From IMG/VR virus record IMGVR_UViG_3300044846_000829, positions 1-34,715 of that record: a stretch of 34,715 nt of DNA; one strand, 5' to 3'. The notes below the pieces were generated by a model, which was given only the letters and a program-made list of their open reading frames with translations, did not search any database and had not been told where the DNA came from. This document shows, in pieces, positions 12,361 to 20,640 of the stretch (positions within the stretch are counted from its first letter, which is position 1; each line of letters begins with the position of its first letter). The DNA is from a virus. The translations under genes were made by a program, and so were the position numbers.

Positions 12361-12412
12361 TCGTAGTGCCTCGTAGCACTCGTAGCATTCGTACTAACTA
12401 CGACTACTACGA
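12361..12412. repeat. TCGTAG/CTACGA hexamer cluster, candidate pac/cos site
   Basis: TCGTAG occurs at 12361, 12371 and 12380 and its reverse complement CTACGA at 12398 and 12407, with 9-10 base steps. An inverted pair ATTCGTA/TACGAAT overlaps them. Direct GGCTTAA repeats lie just upstream (about 12313 and 12325). The location between terS and terL is where packaging-initiation sites are often found. Confidence 0.5.
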
Positions 12413-12498
12413 ATAGTACGACCCCTACCTTCCTATAAAACCAAAAGTTTTCTAATGGTAAACACACAACCAATTTTTTAATTTTTTTCCTATGTCTT

Positions 12499-13635
12499 AT
12501 GAATGTAACCACAAACATCGTCTTCGAAATCCTGCAAAACAGCCAAAAAAAAATATCAGTTATGCAAGGCGGAACAAGGTCTGGCAAAACTTACAATGTA
12601 TTGACTTGGTTTATCGTGAAATTATTACAAGAGAAGGGAAAAACCCTAACCATTTGCAGATCCTCGTTGCCATCCATAAAAGGCTCAGTGATGAGAGACT
12701 TTATCGAAATACTATCGAAATATGGATTATACTCAGAAGAAAAGCACAACAAATCAGAAAATCTTTACTTCTTAGGAGGCAATGTCGTAGAGTTCGTCTC
12801 TACCGATCAGCCACAAAAAATAAGAGGTCGTAAAAGAAACTACTTGTTTATAAACGAGGCTAACGAGGTAAACTATGAATCTTGGATGCAGTTAGCGTTA
12901 AGAACCACAGAAAAGATTGTAATTGACTATAACCCATCCGATTATTATTCTTGGATTTATGACAAGGTTGTTCCTAGAGAAGATGCTGACTTTACCATCA
13001 CTACCTACCTAGATAACCCATTTCTTGAAAAATCAATTGTAGATGAGATTGAGAGGCTTAAAACAGCCGACCATGAATATTGGAGAGTTTATGGCTTAGG
13101 AGAGAGAGCAATATCCCAAGCGACCATTTATACGCATTGGAAGCGTAGAAGGAACTTCCCTGATGGAGGAGATGTGTTTTATGGACTTGACTTTGGCTTT
13201 AACAACCAAACAGCACTTGTTAGGGTTAAGAACTTCGATGGCGAGTTATTTGTCGACCAATTAATCTACGATACCAAAATGTCGACTGCGTTACTAATCG
13301 ATAGGATGCGTTCTTTAGGACTTGATAGAAATTCTGAGATATATGCCGACCCTGCTGAACCGAAAACCATATCGGAAGTTAATAAGGCAGGATTTAACTT
13401 GAAGAGTGCTGTGAAGGATGTTTATGCAGGAATCAACAAGGTAAAATCATTTCCTTTGCATATCAGGTCAGAGTCCTTAGATTTGCTTGATGAGATTAAA
13501 AACTACAAGTGGAAGACCGATACAGATGGTAATACACTTGATGAACCTGTGAAGTTTCGAGATCACTTAATGGACTCTATGAGGTATGCCATATACACAA
13601 AATATGCGAAACCTAAAAGAGGGTGGGTTGTATAG
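12499..13635 (+). CDS. terL: Terminase large subunit
   Basis: The 378-aa protein has both motor and nuclease domains. Walker A is GGTRSGKT (24-31), Walker B is YLFINEAN (115-122), and the coupling region is IVIDYNPSD (140-148). The RNase H-like nuclease has GLDFGFNN (D231), YADPAEPKT (D284) and the final acidic helix DHLMDSMRYA (355-364). It pumps DNA into the prohead and cuts the concatemer. The start lies 271 bases past terS, after the hexamer cluster. An A9 tract at 12545-12553 sits in the coding sequence just before the Walker A motif. Confidence 0.97.
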   Translation: MNVTTNIVFEILQNSQKKISVMQGGTRSGKTYNVLTWFIVKLLQEKGKTLTICRSSLPSIKGSVMRDFIEILSKYGLYSEEKHNKSENLYFLGGNVVEFVSTDQPQKIRGRKRNYLFINEANEVNYESWMQLALRTTEKIVIDYNPSDYYSWIYDKVVPREDADFTITTYLDNPFLEKSIVDEIERLKTADHEYWRVYGLGERAISQATIYTHWKRRRNFPDGGDVFYGLDFGFNNQTALVRVKNFDGELFVDQLIYDTKMSTALLIDRMRSLGLDRNSEIYADPAEPKTISEVNKAGFNLKSAVKDVYAGINKVKSFPLHIRSESLDLLDEIKNYKWKTDTDGNTLDEPVKFRDHLMDSMRYAIYTKYAKPKRGWVV

Positions 13636-13656
13636 CATAAAAATTTGTTACTTTTG
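13627..13656 (+). promoter_or_regulatory. Putative promoter for the portal and head genes
   Basis: TACTTTTG at 13649-13656 fits TAnnTTTG exactly. GTTG at 13627-13630 lies 18 bases upstream (3 of 4 to TTTG). The portal start follows 17 bases later. It overlaps the terL stop, giving an internal late promoter. Confidence 0.5.
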
Positions 13657-13673
13657 TAAAAATAATATATAGC

Positions 13674-15410
13674 GTGAATTTAACGGACATACTAAAGGCA
13701 GCTAACCCTTTTCAACAGAAGGCAGCTCCAAAGGTGACTTTTAACAATCCTTTTACTGATTTCGGTGGATTGATTGGCGGAAGAACACTTTATCCAGAAT
13801 TAGACCAGCAAAAATTTGTACTTGACTATAAAAACAATAGTGAGGTATATGCTATCATCAAACGTATCTCTAAAACTATTTCTACTGTTCCTTTCTATGT
13901 TTATCAAGTAAAGAACAAAAAAGAATTAGCAAGATACAAGTCAATGCTAAGTAATGCAACATCTACTACAGATATTGCTAAAGCTGAGTTAGTTCGTGTA
14001 AAAGCAGTTGCTGAGATTGCTGATTCACCTTTAAACGATTTGCTAGAAAAACCAAATGAATATCAATCATTCTCTGAATTTATCGAGAGTGCTGTAGGTT
14101 ATAAACTAATTACTGGTAACACTTATATCTGGGCGAATAGACTAGAGTCTGGTAAGGTTGCTGAACTTGTTACACTCCCATCTCAATACGTTGCCATTAT
14201 TTCTGATGGTACAATAAATGGGGTTGAAGGTTATTCTTTTACGCTAGTTGGATGGGATCAATTAGATGCGAAAGACGTAATCCATCTAAAATACTTCAAC
14301 CCTTACTTTGACACTAACGGTAATCAACTATATGGTTTGTCGCCTTTACAGGCTGCTTACAGAACTGTTCAGCGTTCTAACGATGCGAAGGATACATCTG
14401 TAGGTATGTTGCAGAATCAAGGACCTAAAGGTATCTTGTCTGCTGATGAATCAAATGATTTCGGACCAGAGGCAGCAGGAAAGCTTAAAGAAGATTTTTA
14501 CAATCAGTACGGAACAAAAACTCAAGCTGGTATCTTAAAAAATGCTGGTAAGATTTTAATTGCAGGTGCAAAGTTGAATTGGATTAACATGGGTTTAAGT
14601 CCTATTGACTTGCAGTTATTAGAATCAGAGAAAGTAACACTTAGAGAACTTTGTAATGTTTACGGAGTTAACTCTGCATTGTTTAACGATCCTGATAACA
14701 AGACTTACAACAACATGAAGGAAGCTAAAAAGGAAATGTTGACTCAAGTAGTCCTTCCTGAGTTAGTAGCTCTTCGTGATGCGTTCAATAGATTCTTCTC
14801 TACAGAGATTGGTCAAGGTTACTATATCGATTTTGATTTGACAGTATTCCCTGAGTTGCAAGAGGACATGAAAGAGCTTAGTGCTATCCTTTCTCAATCT
14901 TGGTGGATTACTCCAAACGAGAAGAGAGCAGCTATGCGTTATGATACTATGGAAGGAACTGAAATGGATGAGATATTTATCCCAGCAGGTTATTTGCCTA
15001 TAGATGAGTTGACTATGTTACAAGACCCTAGAGATGCTCAACAACAAAGTGATTATAATTTGCCACCTGTAAAAAGTGAAGGTTTTTTTTTGAGTAAGAA
15101 CGAGCAAGTAGATGAAGTGTATTCAAAGTACAAGTCAATTACAAACATGAGCTACTCAGAATTAGAAGCCTGGTCAAATACAGAGTGTTCAAAGAAAGCA
15201 TCACTTGACAGAAGCCCTATCACTAGAAACCTAAGACTATTGTCTAAGAAGAAAGAAGATTGGACTACAGCAGATGCGGAAGATGCAAACAGAACTATAA
15301 GCTTTGTTAGCAGAATGAAAGGAGCAGAACAAGGTAAACCAGCATCAGAAGGTTGTCCTTCTAAAAGAGATATATCACTTAAAAATTGGGCTTACGATCC
15401 ATCAAAATAA
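13674..15410 (+). CDS. HK97-type portal protein with fused C-terminal domain
   Basis: The first ~460 residues form a phage portal (PF04860-like). They include VYAIIKRISKTISTVPFYVY (about 58-77), PNEYQSFSEFIESAV, GNTYIWANR, the DVIHLKYFNPYFD strand, GLSPLQAAYRTVQRSNDAKD and an NMKEAKKEMLTQVVLP helix. The dodecameric ring is the DNA gateway of the head. A linker with a T9 tract (15083-15091; residues 470-473) leads to an extra ~95-residue domain containing DRSPITRNLRLLSKKKEDWT and EGCPSKRDISLKNWAYDPSK, a conserved phage module of unknown function. Translation starts at GTG 13674. Confidence 0.93.
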   Translation: MNLTDILKAANPFQQKAAPKVTFNNPFTDFGGLIGGRTLYPELDQQKFVLDYKNNSEVYAIIKRISKTISTVPFYVYQVKNKKELARYKSMLSNATSTTDIAKAELVRVKAVAEIADSPLNDLLEKPNEYQSFSEFIESAVGYKLITGNTYIWANRLESGKVAELVTLPSQYVAIISDGTINGVEGYSFTLVGWDQLDAKDVIHLKYFNPYFDTNGNQLYGLSPLQAAYRTVQRSNDAKDTSVGMLQNQGPKGILSADESNDFGPEAAGKLKEDFYNQYGTKTQAGILKNAGKILIAGAKLNWINMGLSPIDLQLLESEKVTLRELCNVYGVNSALFNDPDNKTYNNMKEAKKEMLTQVVLPELVALRDAFNRFFSTEIGQGYYIDFDLTVFPELQEDMKELSAILSQSWWITPNEKRAAMRYDTMEGTEMDEIFIPAGYLPIDELTMLQDPRDAQQQSDYNLPPVKSEGFFLSKNEQVDEVYSKYKSITNMSYSELEAWSNTECSKKASLDRSPITRNLRLLSKKKEDWTTADAEDANRTISFVSRMKGAEQGKPASEGCPSKRDISLKNWAYDPSK

Positions 15411-15415
15411 ATACT

Positions 15416-15811
15416 ATGAAATCATTTGACATCTTAGAAAAAACAATTAACAATCTTTTAGAATTAAAAAGGTTAACTGAGAAAAACACTAAGGGTATAA
15501 ATCATGCAAATAAACTTATAGCATCTGGAGATGTAATCAGACCTGATAGTTGGGTAAGACCAACGGCTGAAATGGAGAATGCGTATTTAGAAGAAAATGG
15601 ATATGATAAATACTGTCTATGGTTTCTTGGTGTAGACCCAGAGCTTAGTGAAGATACTAAAGGTCATTACGGCTATATTTATACTTCTGACTTCAAAACA
15701 GTAGATAGAAGAGGATTGGCAGCAATAAGACAATATGCAGCTCAAAATAATATGAACTCAATTTTTGCAGCAGCAGGAAAAATGATTGAAGCTATAGACG
15801 CTAAAGAATAA
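15416..15811 (+). CDS. Conserved head-region protein of unknown function
   Basis: The 131-aa protein (MKSFDILEKTINNLLELKRL) has a helical N-terminus and a C-terminal domain with SWVRPTAEMENAYLEENGYD, CLWFLGVDP, TKGHYGYIYTSDFKTVDRRG and AAIRQYAAQNN. This WFLG-D / TKG.Y / F..V.R.G pattern is a recurrent phage module found near, or fused to, portal and protease proteins. Its function is not known. I chose ATG 15416, five bases past the portal stop, over an upstream ATG at 15386 inside the portal gene. The stop overlaps the next start as TAATG. Confidence 0.7.
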   Translation: MKSFDILEKTINNLLELKRLTEKNTKGINHANKLIASGDVIRPDSWVRPTAEMENAYLEENGYDKYCLWFLGVDPELSEDTKGHYGYIYTSDFKTVDRRGLAAIRQYAAQNNMNSIFAAAGKMIEAIDAKE

Positions 15812-16650
15812 TGGCTAAACCACTTACACCATCACAGCAGTTTGCTTTGCAACAAAAGATTGCAAGGAAATCAATCAGAGAATTTCAGCCTAAAATAAAA
15901 GAGGCTTTACAAGCTGACTTTGATAAAGCTGCTCAAATGGTTGAGGCATTAGGGGTAGAACAAGCGGCTAATAATCGTGCAGGATTTTTTACTGGCGATA
16001 AGATTAATAATATTTTACGAACTTTGTATGAATCAACTGGCGGTTATACTGCTATGAGATACCAACAGATGTTTGAAAAGAATAAGAAAGCGGAAGAGAT
16101 TGACCTAGACCCTTTAAACATTTTGGATGAGTGGTTAATCTTTATGTTATCATATTGGGTTGCGATTAGCGGACCAAAGATGTACGGCATAGAGAATACT
16201 ACTGAAAACGAAATAGCTCGTATATTAGCGAATGTTATAAAGCTTGGTCGTGAGAATGGATTGTCACAAAATGAAGTTAATTCATTGGCAATACAAACTC
16301 TGAGAGAAGGGAAGATAAATAACGCAAGGAGTTTACTTATAGCAAGGACTGAAAGCCATCAGGCATTAAGTACAGGTGCTATAGGTGCGGTTAGGTTAGC
16401 AGGTGTTCCAGTATTAAAACAATGGATTGCTGCTGAGTATCCAGCTAAGAGTGGTAAGCCAAGATTATGGCACAGGGATTTAGATAGACAAACGAATCCT
16501 GATAACGAAGGTGTAAGAATCCCTGTTAATCAACCATTTTTAGTGAATACTCCTGACTACGGACTAATAGAAATGCAATATGCACATGATGCAGCAGGGT
16601 TAGCAGTAAATAACTGCAACTGTAGATGCTGCACAGTTTATATAGCTTAA
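15811..16650 (+). CDS. Minor head protein, Mu gpF / SPP1 gp7-like
   Basis: The 279-aa protein shows the phage Mu F-like head morphogenesis domain in its C-terminal half. ARTESHQALSTGAIGAVRLA (179-198) is followed by KQWIAAEY, RLWHRDLDRQTNP, PVNQPFLVNTPDYGL and the terminal NCNCRCCTVYIA, the usual Cys/Arg ending of the family. The N-terminus is helical. These proteins bind the portal and are carried in the head. The gene is coupled to its upstream neighbour by a TAATG overlap. Confidence 0.88.
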   Translation: MAKPLTPSQQFALQQKIARKSIREFQPKIKEALQADFDKAAQMVEALGVEQAANNRAGFFTGDKINNILRTLYESTGGYTAMRYQQMFEKNKKAEEIDLDPLNILDEWLIFMLSYWVAISGPKMYGIENTTENEIARILANVIKLGRENGLSQNEVNSLAIQTLREGKINNARSLLIARTESHQALSTGAIGAVRLAGVPVLKQWIAAEYPAKSGKPRLWHRDLDRQTNPDNEGVRIPVNQPFLVNTPDYGLIEMQYAHDAAGLAVNNCNCRCCTVYIA

Positions 16651-16659
16651 ATAAAAAAT

Positions 16660-17424
16660 ATGAGTAACTTTTATAACAAAAAAGCGGTAAGTGGTGCTCC
16701 AGTAGACATGGAAGATAATGGTAGAATTATCACAGTCTACTATTCTGCGTTTGGTAATGTCGACAGCGATGGCGATGTTATTGTACCAGGTGCATTTACA
16801 AAAACCCTAAAAGAAAACGGACCTAATGCCAAGAATAGAATCTGGCATTTATTTAACCATTCAACCGAAAAACCAATTGCTAAACCATTCGAGATGATGG
16901 AAGATGGATTTGGTTTAAAGGCTAGAGTAAAGATGCCTAATACAACATTAGGTAACGATACTTATGAGTTGTATAAAGAAGGTCATATCACAGAACATAG
17001 CATCGGCTTTCAGACTATCAAGTCACAAGCAAAGTCAGGCTATAACGAAATCAATGAAATTAAATTGTTTGAGGGTAGTTCAGTATTGTGGGGTGCAAAC
17101 GCAAATACACCAACAGTAGGAGTGAAGAGTCAAATAAAGTCTGTTCTTGTAGATGAGATGGGTAAAACTATCAAGTCTTTAAGAAACGGTCACTTTACTG
17201 ATGAAACATTTGAATTGTTGGAACTTAAACTTAAACAATTACAACAATATCTTGCTGAGATGGAAGATGAAGAGTCAGTCGACCTTGAAGAACAACCGCA
17301 AATATCTTCTGAAGGCACAGTCGAAATGCCAGAAGAAGAAGCATTGGAGGAAGAGGAAGACCCGATGGTTTCCGTTGAAATCGAGATAAACAAATATTTA
17401 CAATCATTTAAAATTTTCAACTAA
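16660..17424 (+). CDS. HK97-family prohead protease
   Basis: The 254-aa protein has the U35/S78 fold. GRIITVYYSAFGNVDSDGDV (21-40) contains the typical N-terminal strand and DSDGD turn. The catalytic histidine is in LFNHS (H67) and the catalytic serine in TEHSIGF (S114). It matures the prohead by cutting the capsid N-terminal delta domain. The C-terminal 50 residues are exceptionally acidic (EEEALEEEEDP), perhaps a scaffold-interacting tail. Stop and capsid start overlap as TAATG. Confidence 0.95.
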   Translation: MSNFYNKKAVSGAPVDMEDNGRIITVYYSAFGNVDSDGDVIVPGAFTKTLKENGPNAKNRIWHLFNHSTEKPIAKPFEMMEDGFGLKARVKMPNTTLGNDTYELYKEGHITEHSIGFQTIKSQAKSGYNEINEIKLFEGSSVLWGANANTPTVGVKSQIKSVLVDEMGKTIKSLRNGHFTDETFELLELKLKQLQQYLAEMEDEESVDLEEQPQISSEGTVEMPEEEALEEEEDPMVSVEIEINKYLQSFKIFN

Positions 17425-18590
17425 TGGTAGAAGAAATCAAAAGTGCTTTCGAAGGCGTTAAAACCGAAGTAAACGGTGCTATCGAAACATTAAAAGCTGA
17501 TAACGCAGTTGCGGTAGATGGCTTAAAATCGGAATTAGAAGAATTAAAATCTCAAGTTGCTGTAGTAAAAGATGCTGCTGACAAATTAGAGGCAAAAAAC
17601 AATCGTAAGACAATGAGTGAAAATCAAGTAAAAGGGTTCAACGCATCCCTTGCTGAAGCAATCGAAAAGAATGCTGACAGTATCGCAAAATTAGGTCGTG
17701 GTGAGCAGAAGCGTTCTGGCTTTATCTTAGACACTAAGGCAGTAGGCAACATGACAGAAGCAGTTAACTTAACAGGTGACATCCCAAGACAATATGCTCC
17801 TCAAGTATATGCTCTTCCTTCTCGTAAGGTGCATTTGAGAAGTTTATTACCAGTAGGAACTATTTCTACAGGTTTATTTACTTTCCCTAAGGAATCAGGT
17901 GGTGAAGGTGATGTAGCTCCTCAAACACAAGGTAGTGCAAAAGCTCAAGTAGATTTCGATATCACAATGACTGATGCTCCTGCTCAATACATCGCTGGTT
18001 TCGTAAGAATCTCTCGTCAAATGTTAGATGATGTACCTGCTATGACCTCTTTCTTACAAGCTCGTTTGTTAGAGAAGTATTTATTAGCTGAAGATGCTCA
18101 GTTATTGAACGGTAATGGTACTGCTCCTAACTTGACTGGTTTAACAATCAATGCTGCTGCTTTCAGTGGTGCTGCTACAGTTGATGTTGAGCAATTAGTA
18201 CAAGCTATTGCACAGGTTTCTGCTAGTAACTATTCTGCTAATGGTATCTTAATCAACCCAACTGATTGGGCTGCTATCATGAATACTAAGAATACTAACG
18301 CTGCTTATAGCCTTCCAGGTTCTACAGTTGTTACTACTGATGGTACTGTTACTATCGCTGGTATCCCTGTGTTCCAATCTACAGCAATCGCTGCTGATAA
18401 GTTCTTAGTAGGTGACTGGTCAATGGGTGCTCAAATCATGCAAAATCAAGGTATCTCTGTTCAGTTCTCTGAAATGGATAGCGATAACTTCCAAAAGAAC
18501 TTGATTACTGTGAGAGTTGAAGCTCGTATTGCATTCCCTATCTACTACAACAGTGCGTTTGTATACGGAGATTTCGGTAACGTAGCTTAA
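17424..18590 (+). CDS. Major capsid protein, HK97 fold
   Basis: The 388-aa protein starts with a ~100-residue helical, charged segment (MVEEIKSAFEGVKTEVNGAI) that acts as an internal scaffold (delta domain) and should be removed by the adjacent protease. The mature HK97 fold follows: IPRQYAPQVYALPSRKVHLR, SLLPVGTIS, FPKESGGEGDVAPQ (E-loop), then ISRQMLDDVPAMTSFLQARL, LNGNGTAPNLTGL and the P-domain strands to GDFGNVA. Codon use is more C/T-enriched and regular than neighbours, as expected for a highly expressed gene. A strong terminator follows 24 bases after the stop. Confidence 0.96.
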   Translation: MVEEIKSAFEGVKTEVNGAIETLKADNAVAVDGLKSELEELKSQVAVVKDAADKLEAKNNRKTMSENQVKGFNASLAEAIEKNADSIAKLGRGEQKRSGFILDTKAVGNMTEAVNLTGDIPRQYAPQVYALPSRKVHLRSLLPVGTISTGLFTFPKESGGEGDVAPQTQGSAKAQVDFDITMTDAPAQYIAGFVRISRQMLDDVPAMTSFLQARLLEKYLLAEDAQLLNGNGTAPNLTGLTINAAAFSGAATVDVEQLVQAIAQVSASNYSANGILINPTDWAAIMNTKNTNAAYSLPGSTVVTTDGTVTIAGIPVFQSTAIAADKFLVGDWSMGAQIMQNQGISVQFSEMDSDNFQKNLITVRVEARIAFPIYYNSAFVYGDFGNVA

Positions 18591-18614
18591 TCCTAGATTA
18601 ATCTAAAATACAAG

Positions 18615-18642
18615 GGGGCAGCCGCAAACTGCCTCCTTTTTT
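18615..18642 (+). terminator. Rho-independent terminator after the capsid gene
   Basis: GGGGGCAG pairs with CTGCCTCC (one G-U) over eight bases around CCGCAAA, followed by six T. It is the strongest terminator in the late arm and probably sets the capsid level above that of the connector and tail genes. Confidence 0.9.
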
Positions 18643-18669
18643 ATGTCCGCTATATTTTAGTTATTTTTG
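18640..18669 (+). promoter_or_regulatory. Putative promoter for connector and tail genes
   Basis: TATTTTTG at 18662-18669 fits TAnnTTTG; TTTA lies 18 bases upstream. It is directly after the capsid terminator and 16 bases before the next ATG, so it can restart transcription for the connector genes. Confidence 0.5.
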
Positions 18670-18685
18670 TAAAAACAATGGCATA

Positions 18686-19231
18686 ATGCAAATAGTAAGA
18701 GATATTACAACCACAGTAGCACCTTCAGCGACAGTGGTTACTTTAGCGGAAGCTAAGAATTACCTTAGAGTAGATTATAGTGAAGATGATACTTTGATTA
18801 CATCTTTAATCAATACAGCTCAAACAAGACTTGAGCAATATGCAGGTGTCGCAATGACTCCTAGAACTTTAAGAGTTGTAGCTTATGTAGATAGCTTTAT
18901 AGAGTTACCTTACACTCCTACAAACACTATATCAGTAGTAGAGTATTGGGATAGCACAAATTGGGTAGCAATGTCTGTAGGGGATTATCAGGTACTTGGT
19001 GAAACTACCAAAAAGGTCTACATGACTAGCATTTTCGATAACGAGTTTAGATTTACTTACACTTGTGGTTATGCTACAACTCCTACAACAATGAAGACTG
19101 CCCTTTTAAAGATGGTTTCAGACCTATATGAGTACAGAGAGTCATCAGTTGAGGCAACTAAGCCTTCAGCTAATTTGATGACCGCATACGAGCTTATGAA
19201 GCCATTTAAACGCATAAACGTAATTATCTAA
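18686..19231 (+). CDS. Head-tail connector protein, gp6-like
   Basis: The 181-aa protein matches the gp6/gp15-type adaptor. VVTLAEAKNYLRVDYSEDDT and LITSLINTAQTRLEQYAGVA (about 18-57) is the canonical N-terminal helical signature, followed by beta strands and a C-terminal helix (MKTALLKMVSDLYEYRES). These proteins form the first ring under the portal. Stop and next start overlap as TAATG. Confidence 0.88.
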   Translation: MQIVRDITTTVAPSATVVTLAEAKNYLRVDYSEDDTLITSLINTAQTRLEQYAGVAMTPRTLRVVAYVDSFIELPYTPTNTISVVEYWDSTNWVAMSVGDYQVLGETTKKVYMTSIFDNEFRFTYTCGYATTPTTMKTALLKMVSDLYEYRESSVEATKPSANLMTAYELMKPFKRINVII

Positions 19232-19551
19232 TGATAGGAAGACTAATGAATAGGATTACTTTCCAAAGTAAGACTAGCGTATCCGATAGTGCAGGGGGTT
19301 TTGTAAATACTCTTGTGGATTACTATACTTGTTGGGCTGAGATTGTAAGAGATAGTGAATCAAGAACAAATATAGCAGGGACAGATGGCTTTGCTACAGA
19401 TATCACATTTAGAATAAGATATACAACATCTAAAGTATTTGATAAGAAGTTGGTAATCAGCTTTCAAAGTAAATTATATGTGATTAACTCTGTTATTAAC
19501 GAACAAGATCGTAATAAGTATTTTTTAATAGGCTGCTCAACACTTAAATAA
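19231..19551 (+). CDS. Head closure / head-tail joining protein (SPP1 gp16-like)
   Basis: The 106-aa protein has the small beta-barrel pattern of phage head-tail joining proteins: start MIGRLMNRITFQSKTSVSDS, then AGGFVNTLVDYYTCWAEIVR, FRIRYTTSKVFDKKLVISFQ and the final ERDRNKYFLIGCS-type strand. It plugs the connector channel until the tail joins. It is coupled by TAATG to both neighbours. Confidence 0.85.
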   Translation: MIGRLMNRITFQSKTSVSDSAGGFVNTLVDYYTCWAEIVRDSESRTNIAGTDGFATDITFRIRYTTSKVFDKKLVISFQSKLYVINSVINEQDRNKYFLIGCSTLK

Positions 19552-20006
19552 TGGCAGCATTTAGCATGGGCATAACTGGCTTAGAATCATTGAGAAAGAA
19601 ATTTAGCAATGCTAATGAAAGACTTGAAAAGCATATAGCGAACTCAATTAATCAAACTTTGGTTGCTATTCAACAAGATGCTAAATCTAGTGTAAGGGTA
19701 AAATCAGGAGCATTACAAAGAAGTATTACTCATAAGAAGGTTGATAAAAAGACATTGTCTGGTTATGTTAGTGCAGGTAACAAATCTGTTAAATATGCTC
19801 CTTATGTTGAATTTGGTACTAGATTTCAAATAAATCTGCCTCCTTTAGTAAATATTAGTCCAGGTGAGCAAAGCAAATTTGCTAGACAATATATAGTTCA
19901 AAGCCCTAAAAAGTTTACAAATCAACCAACTAGACCATTCTTGATGACCTCGTTTGATAAAAGGTATAGTCAACTTTTATATACTATAAAGGAATTTAAG
20001 ATATAA
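19551..20006 (+). CDS. HK97 gp10-like neck/tail-completion protein
   Basis: The 151-aa protein has an N-terminal helix (GLESLRKKFSNANERLEKHI) and the family core KSSVRVKSGALQRSITHKKV (about 45-64), then YAPYVEFGTRFQ and TRPFLMTSFDKRY. This matches the HK97 gp10 family, located at the neck between connector and tail terminator. It is followed by a short promoter-containing gap. Confidence 0.88.
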   Translation: MAAFSMGITGLESLRKKFSNANERLEKHIANSINQTLVAIQQDAKSSVRVKSGALQRSITHKKVDKKTLSGYVSAGNKSVKYAPYVEFGTRFQINLPPLVNISPGEQSKFARQYIVQSPKKFTNQPTRPFLMTSFDKRYSQLLYTIKEFKI

Positions 20007-20025
20007 ATATATTTCGTTAAATTTG
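19995..20025 (+). promoter_or_regulatory. Putative internal promoter in the neck genes
   Basis: TAAATTTG at 20018-20025 fits TAnnTTTG; TTTA lies 19 bases upstream (19995-19998). The next ATG (20041) follows 15 bases later. The spacing matches the other late promoters in the window. Confidence 0.5.
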
Positions 20026-20040
20026 TACAAAATCAATACC

Positions 20041-20193
20041 ATGACAATTACATTAAACGAAGAGCAGGTAAAACAATTAGACGCATTCATCCAAGAATTG
20101 CCAACTAAGTATGGTTTACCTTTAACTCAGTTCTTATCAAAACTTGCTCAAGAACAAAATCCTGAGGAAGTAAAAGAGGAAACAGAAGCTTAA
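20041..20193 (+). CDS. 50-aa helical protein in the neck gene cluster
   Basis: The ORF starts MTITLNEEQVKQLDAFIQEL and ends QEQNPEEVKEETEA. It is helical and acidic with a short linker GLP. It sits between the gp10-like and tail-terminator genes, right after a promoter-like box, and its TAA overlaps the next ATG (TAATG), the junction type used by the true genes here. Function unknown; perhaps a small assembly factor. Confidence 0.65.
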   Translation: MTITLNEEQVKQLDAFIQELPTKYGLPLTQFLSKLAQEQNPEEVKEETEA

Positions 20194-20621
20194 TGAAAGA
20201 TTGCGGATATGCTATACGAAAGGCTTATGTAGATAAGTTAGCATCACAAAGTTTTTCTTTGGGTGTTTACGATACTATTGCACCTGATACTGTAGAGCCT
20301 CCGTTCTTAATCATTAGTAGTCAAACATCTATTGAGAATAGTGATAAACAGAGTTATAACTTTGACGTTACTATCCAATTTGATATTGTCTATAGAACAT
20401 TTAAGTCAGGTGAAGTAGGGCAGAAATCGGTAGACCAGTGGGCTAATGAATTGTTAGTGATCATAGGCGTTAATGTGCCAGATTACCCAAGTGCTTCTCC
20501 TGACTTTAAAATAGTCACTCGTAGAATGTCATCTAATGAAGCTACCTTTGATTATGTAGATGAAGCTTATGTATTTAAGAGAGTCATTGTATTTGAACAT
20601 TTCGTAACACAGATATTATAA
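20193..20621 (+). CDS. Tail terminator protein (DUF3168 / gp17-like)
   Basis: The 142-aa protein has the pattern of phage tail terminators: a first helix AIRKAYVDKLASQSF, VYDTIAPDTVEPPFLIISSQ (about 26-45), a DVTIQFDIVYRTF strand and a VDEAYVFKRVIVFEHFV end. Such hexameric rings cap the growing tail tube and join it to the head. The next gene is the tail tube, which fits. Confidence 0.82.
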   Translation: MKDCGYAIRKAYVDKLASQSFSLGVYDTIAPDTVEPPFLIISSQTSIENSDKQSYNFDVTIQFDIVYRTFKSGEVGQKSVDQWANELLVIIGVNVPDYPSASPDFKIVTRRMSSNEATFDYVDEAYVFKRVIVFEHFVTQIL

Positions 20622-20640
20622 AAAATTAAAATAAAATAAA

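Noticed and set aside
12545-12553. A9 tract inside terL as a programmed slippage site
   Set aside because: It falls before the Walker A motif inside a continuous, family-typical frame, so slippage would only destroy the enzyme; no alternative product makes sense.
12492-12833. 113-aa frame overlapping the start of terL
   Set aside because: Very basic shadow translation of the Walker A region; terL in the other frame has all conserved motifs.
17190-17420. Minus-strand serine-rich 76-aa frame opposite the protease tail
   Set aside because: Serine runs are the antisense of the glutamate-rich tail of the prohead protease.
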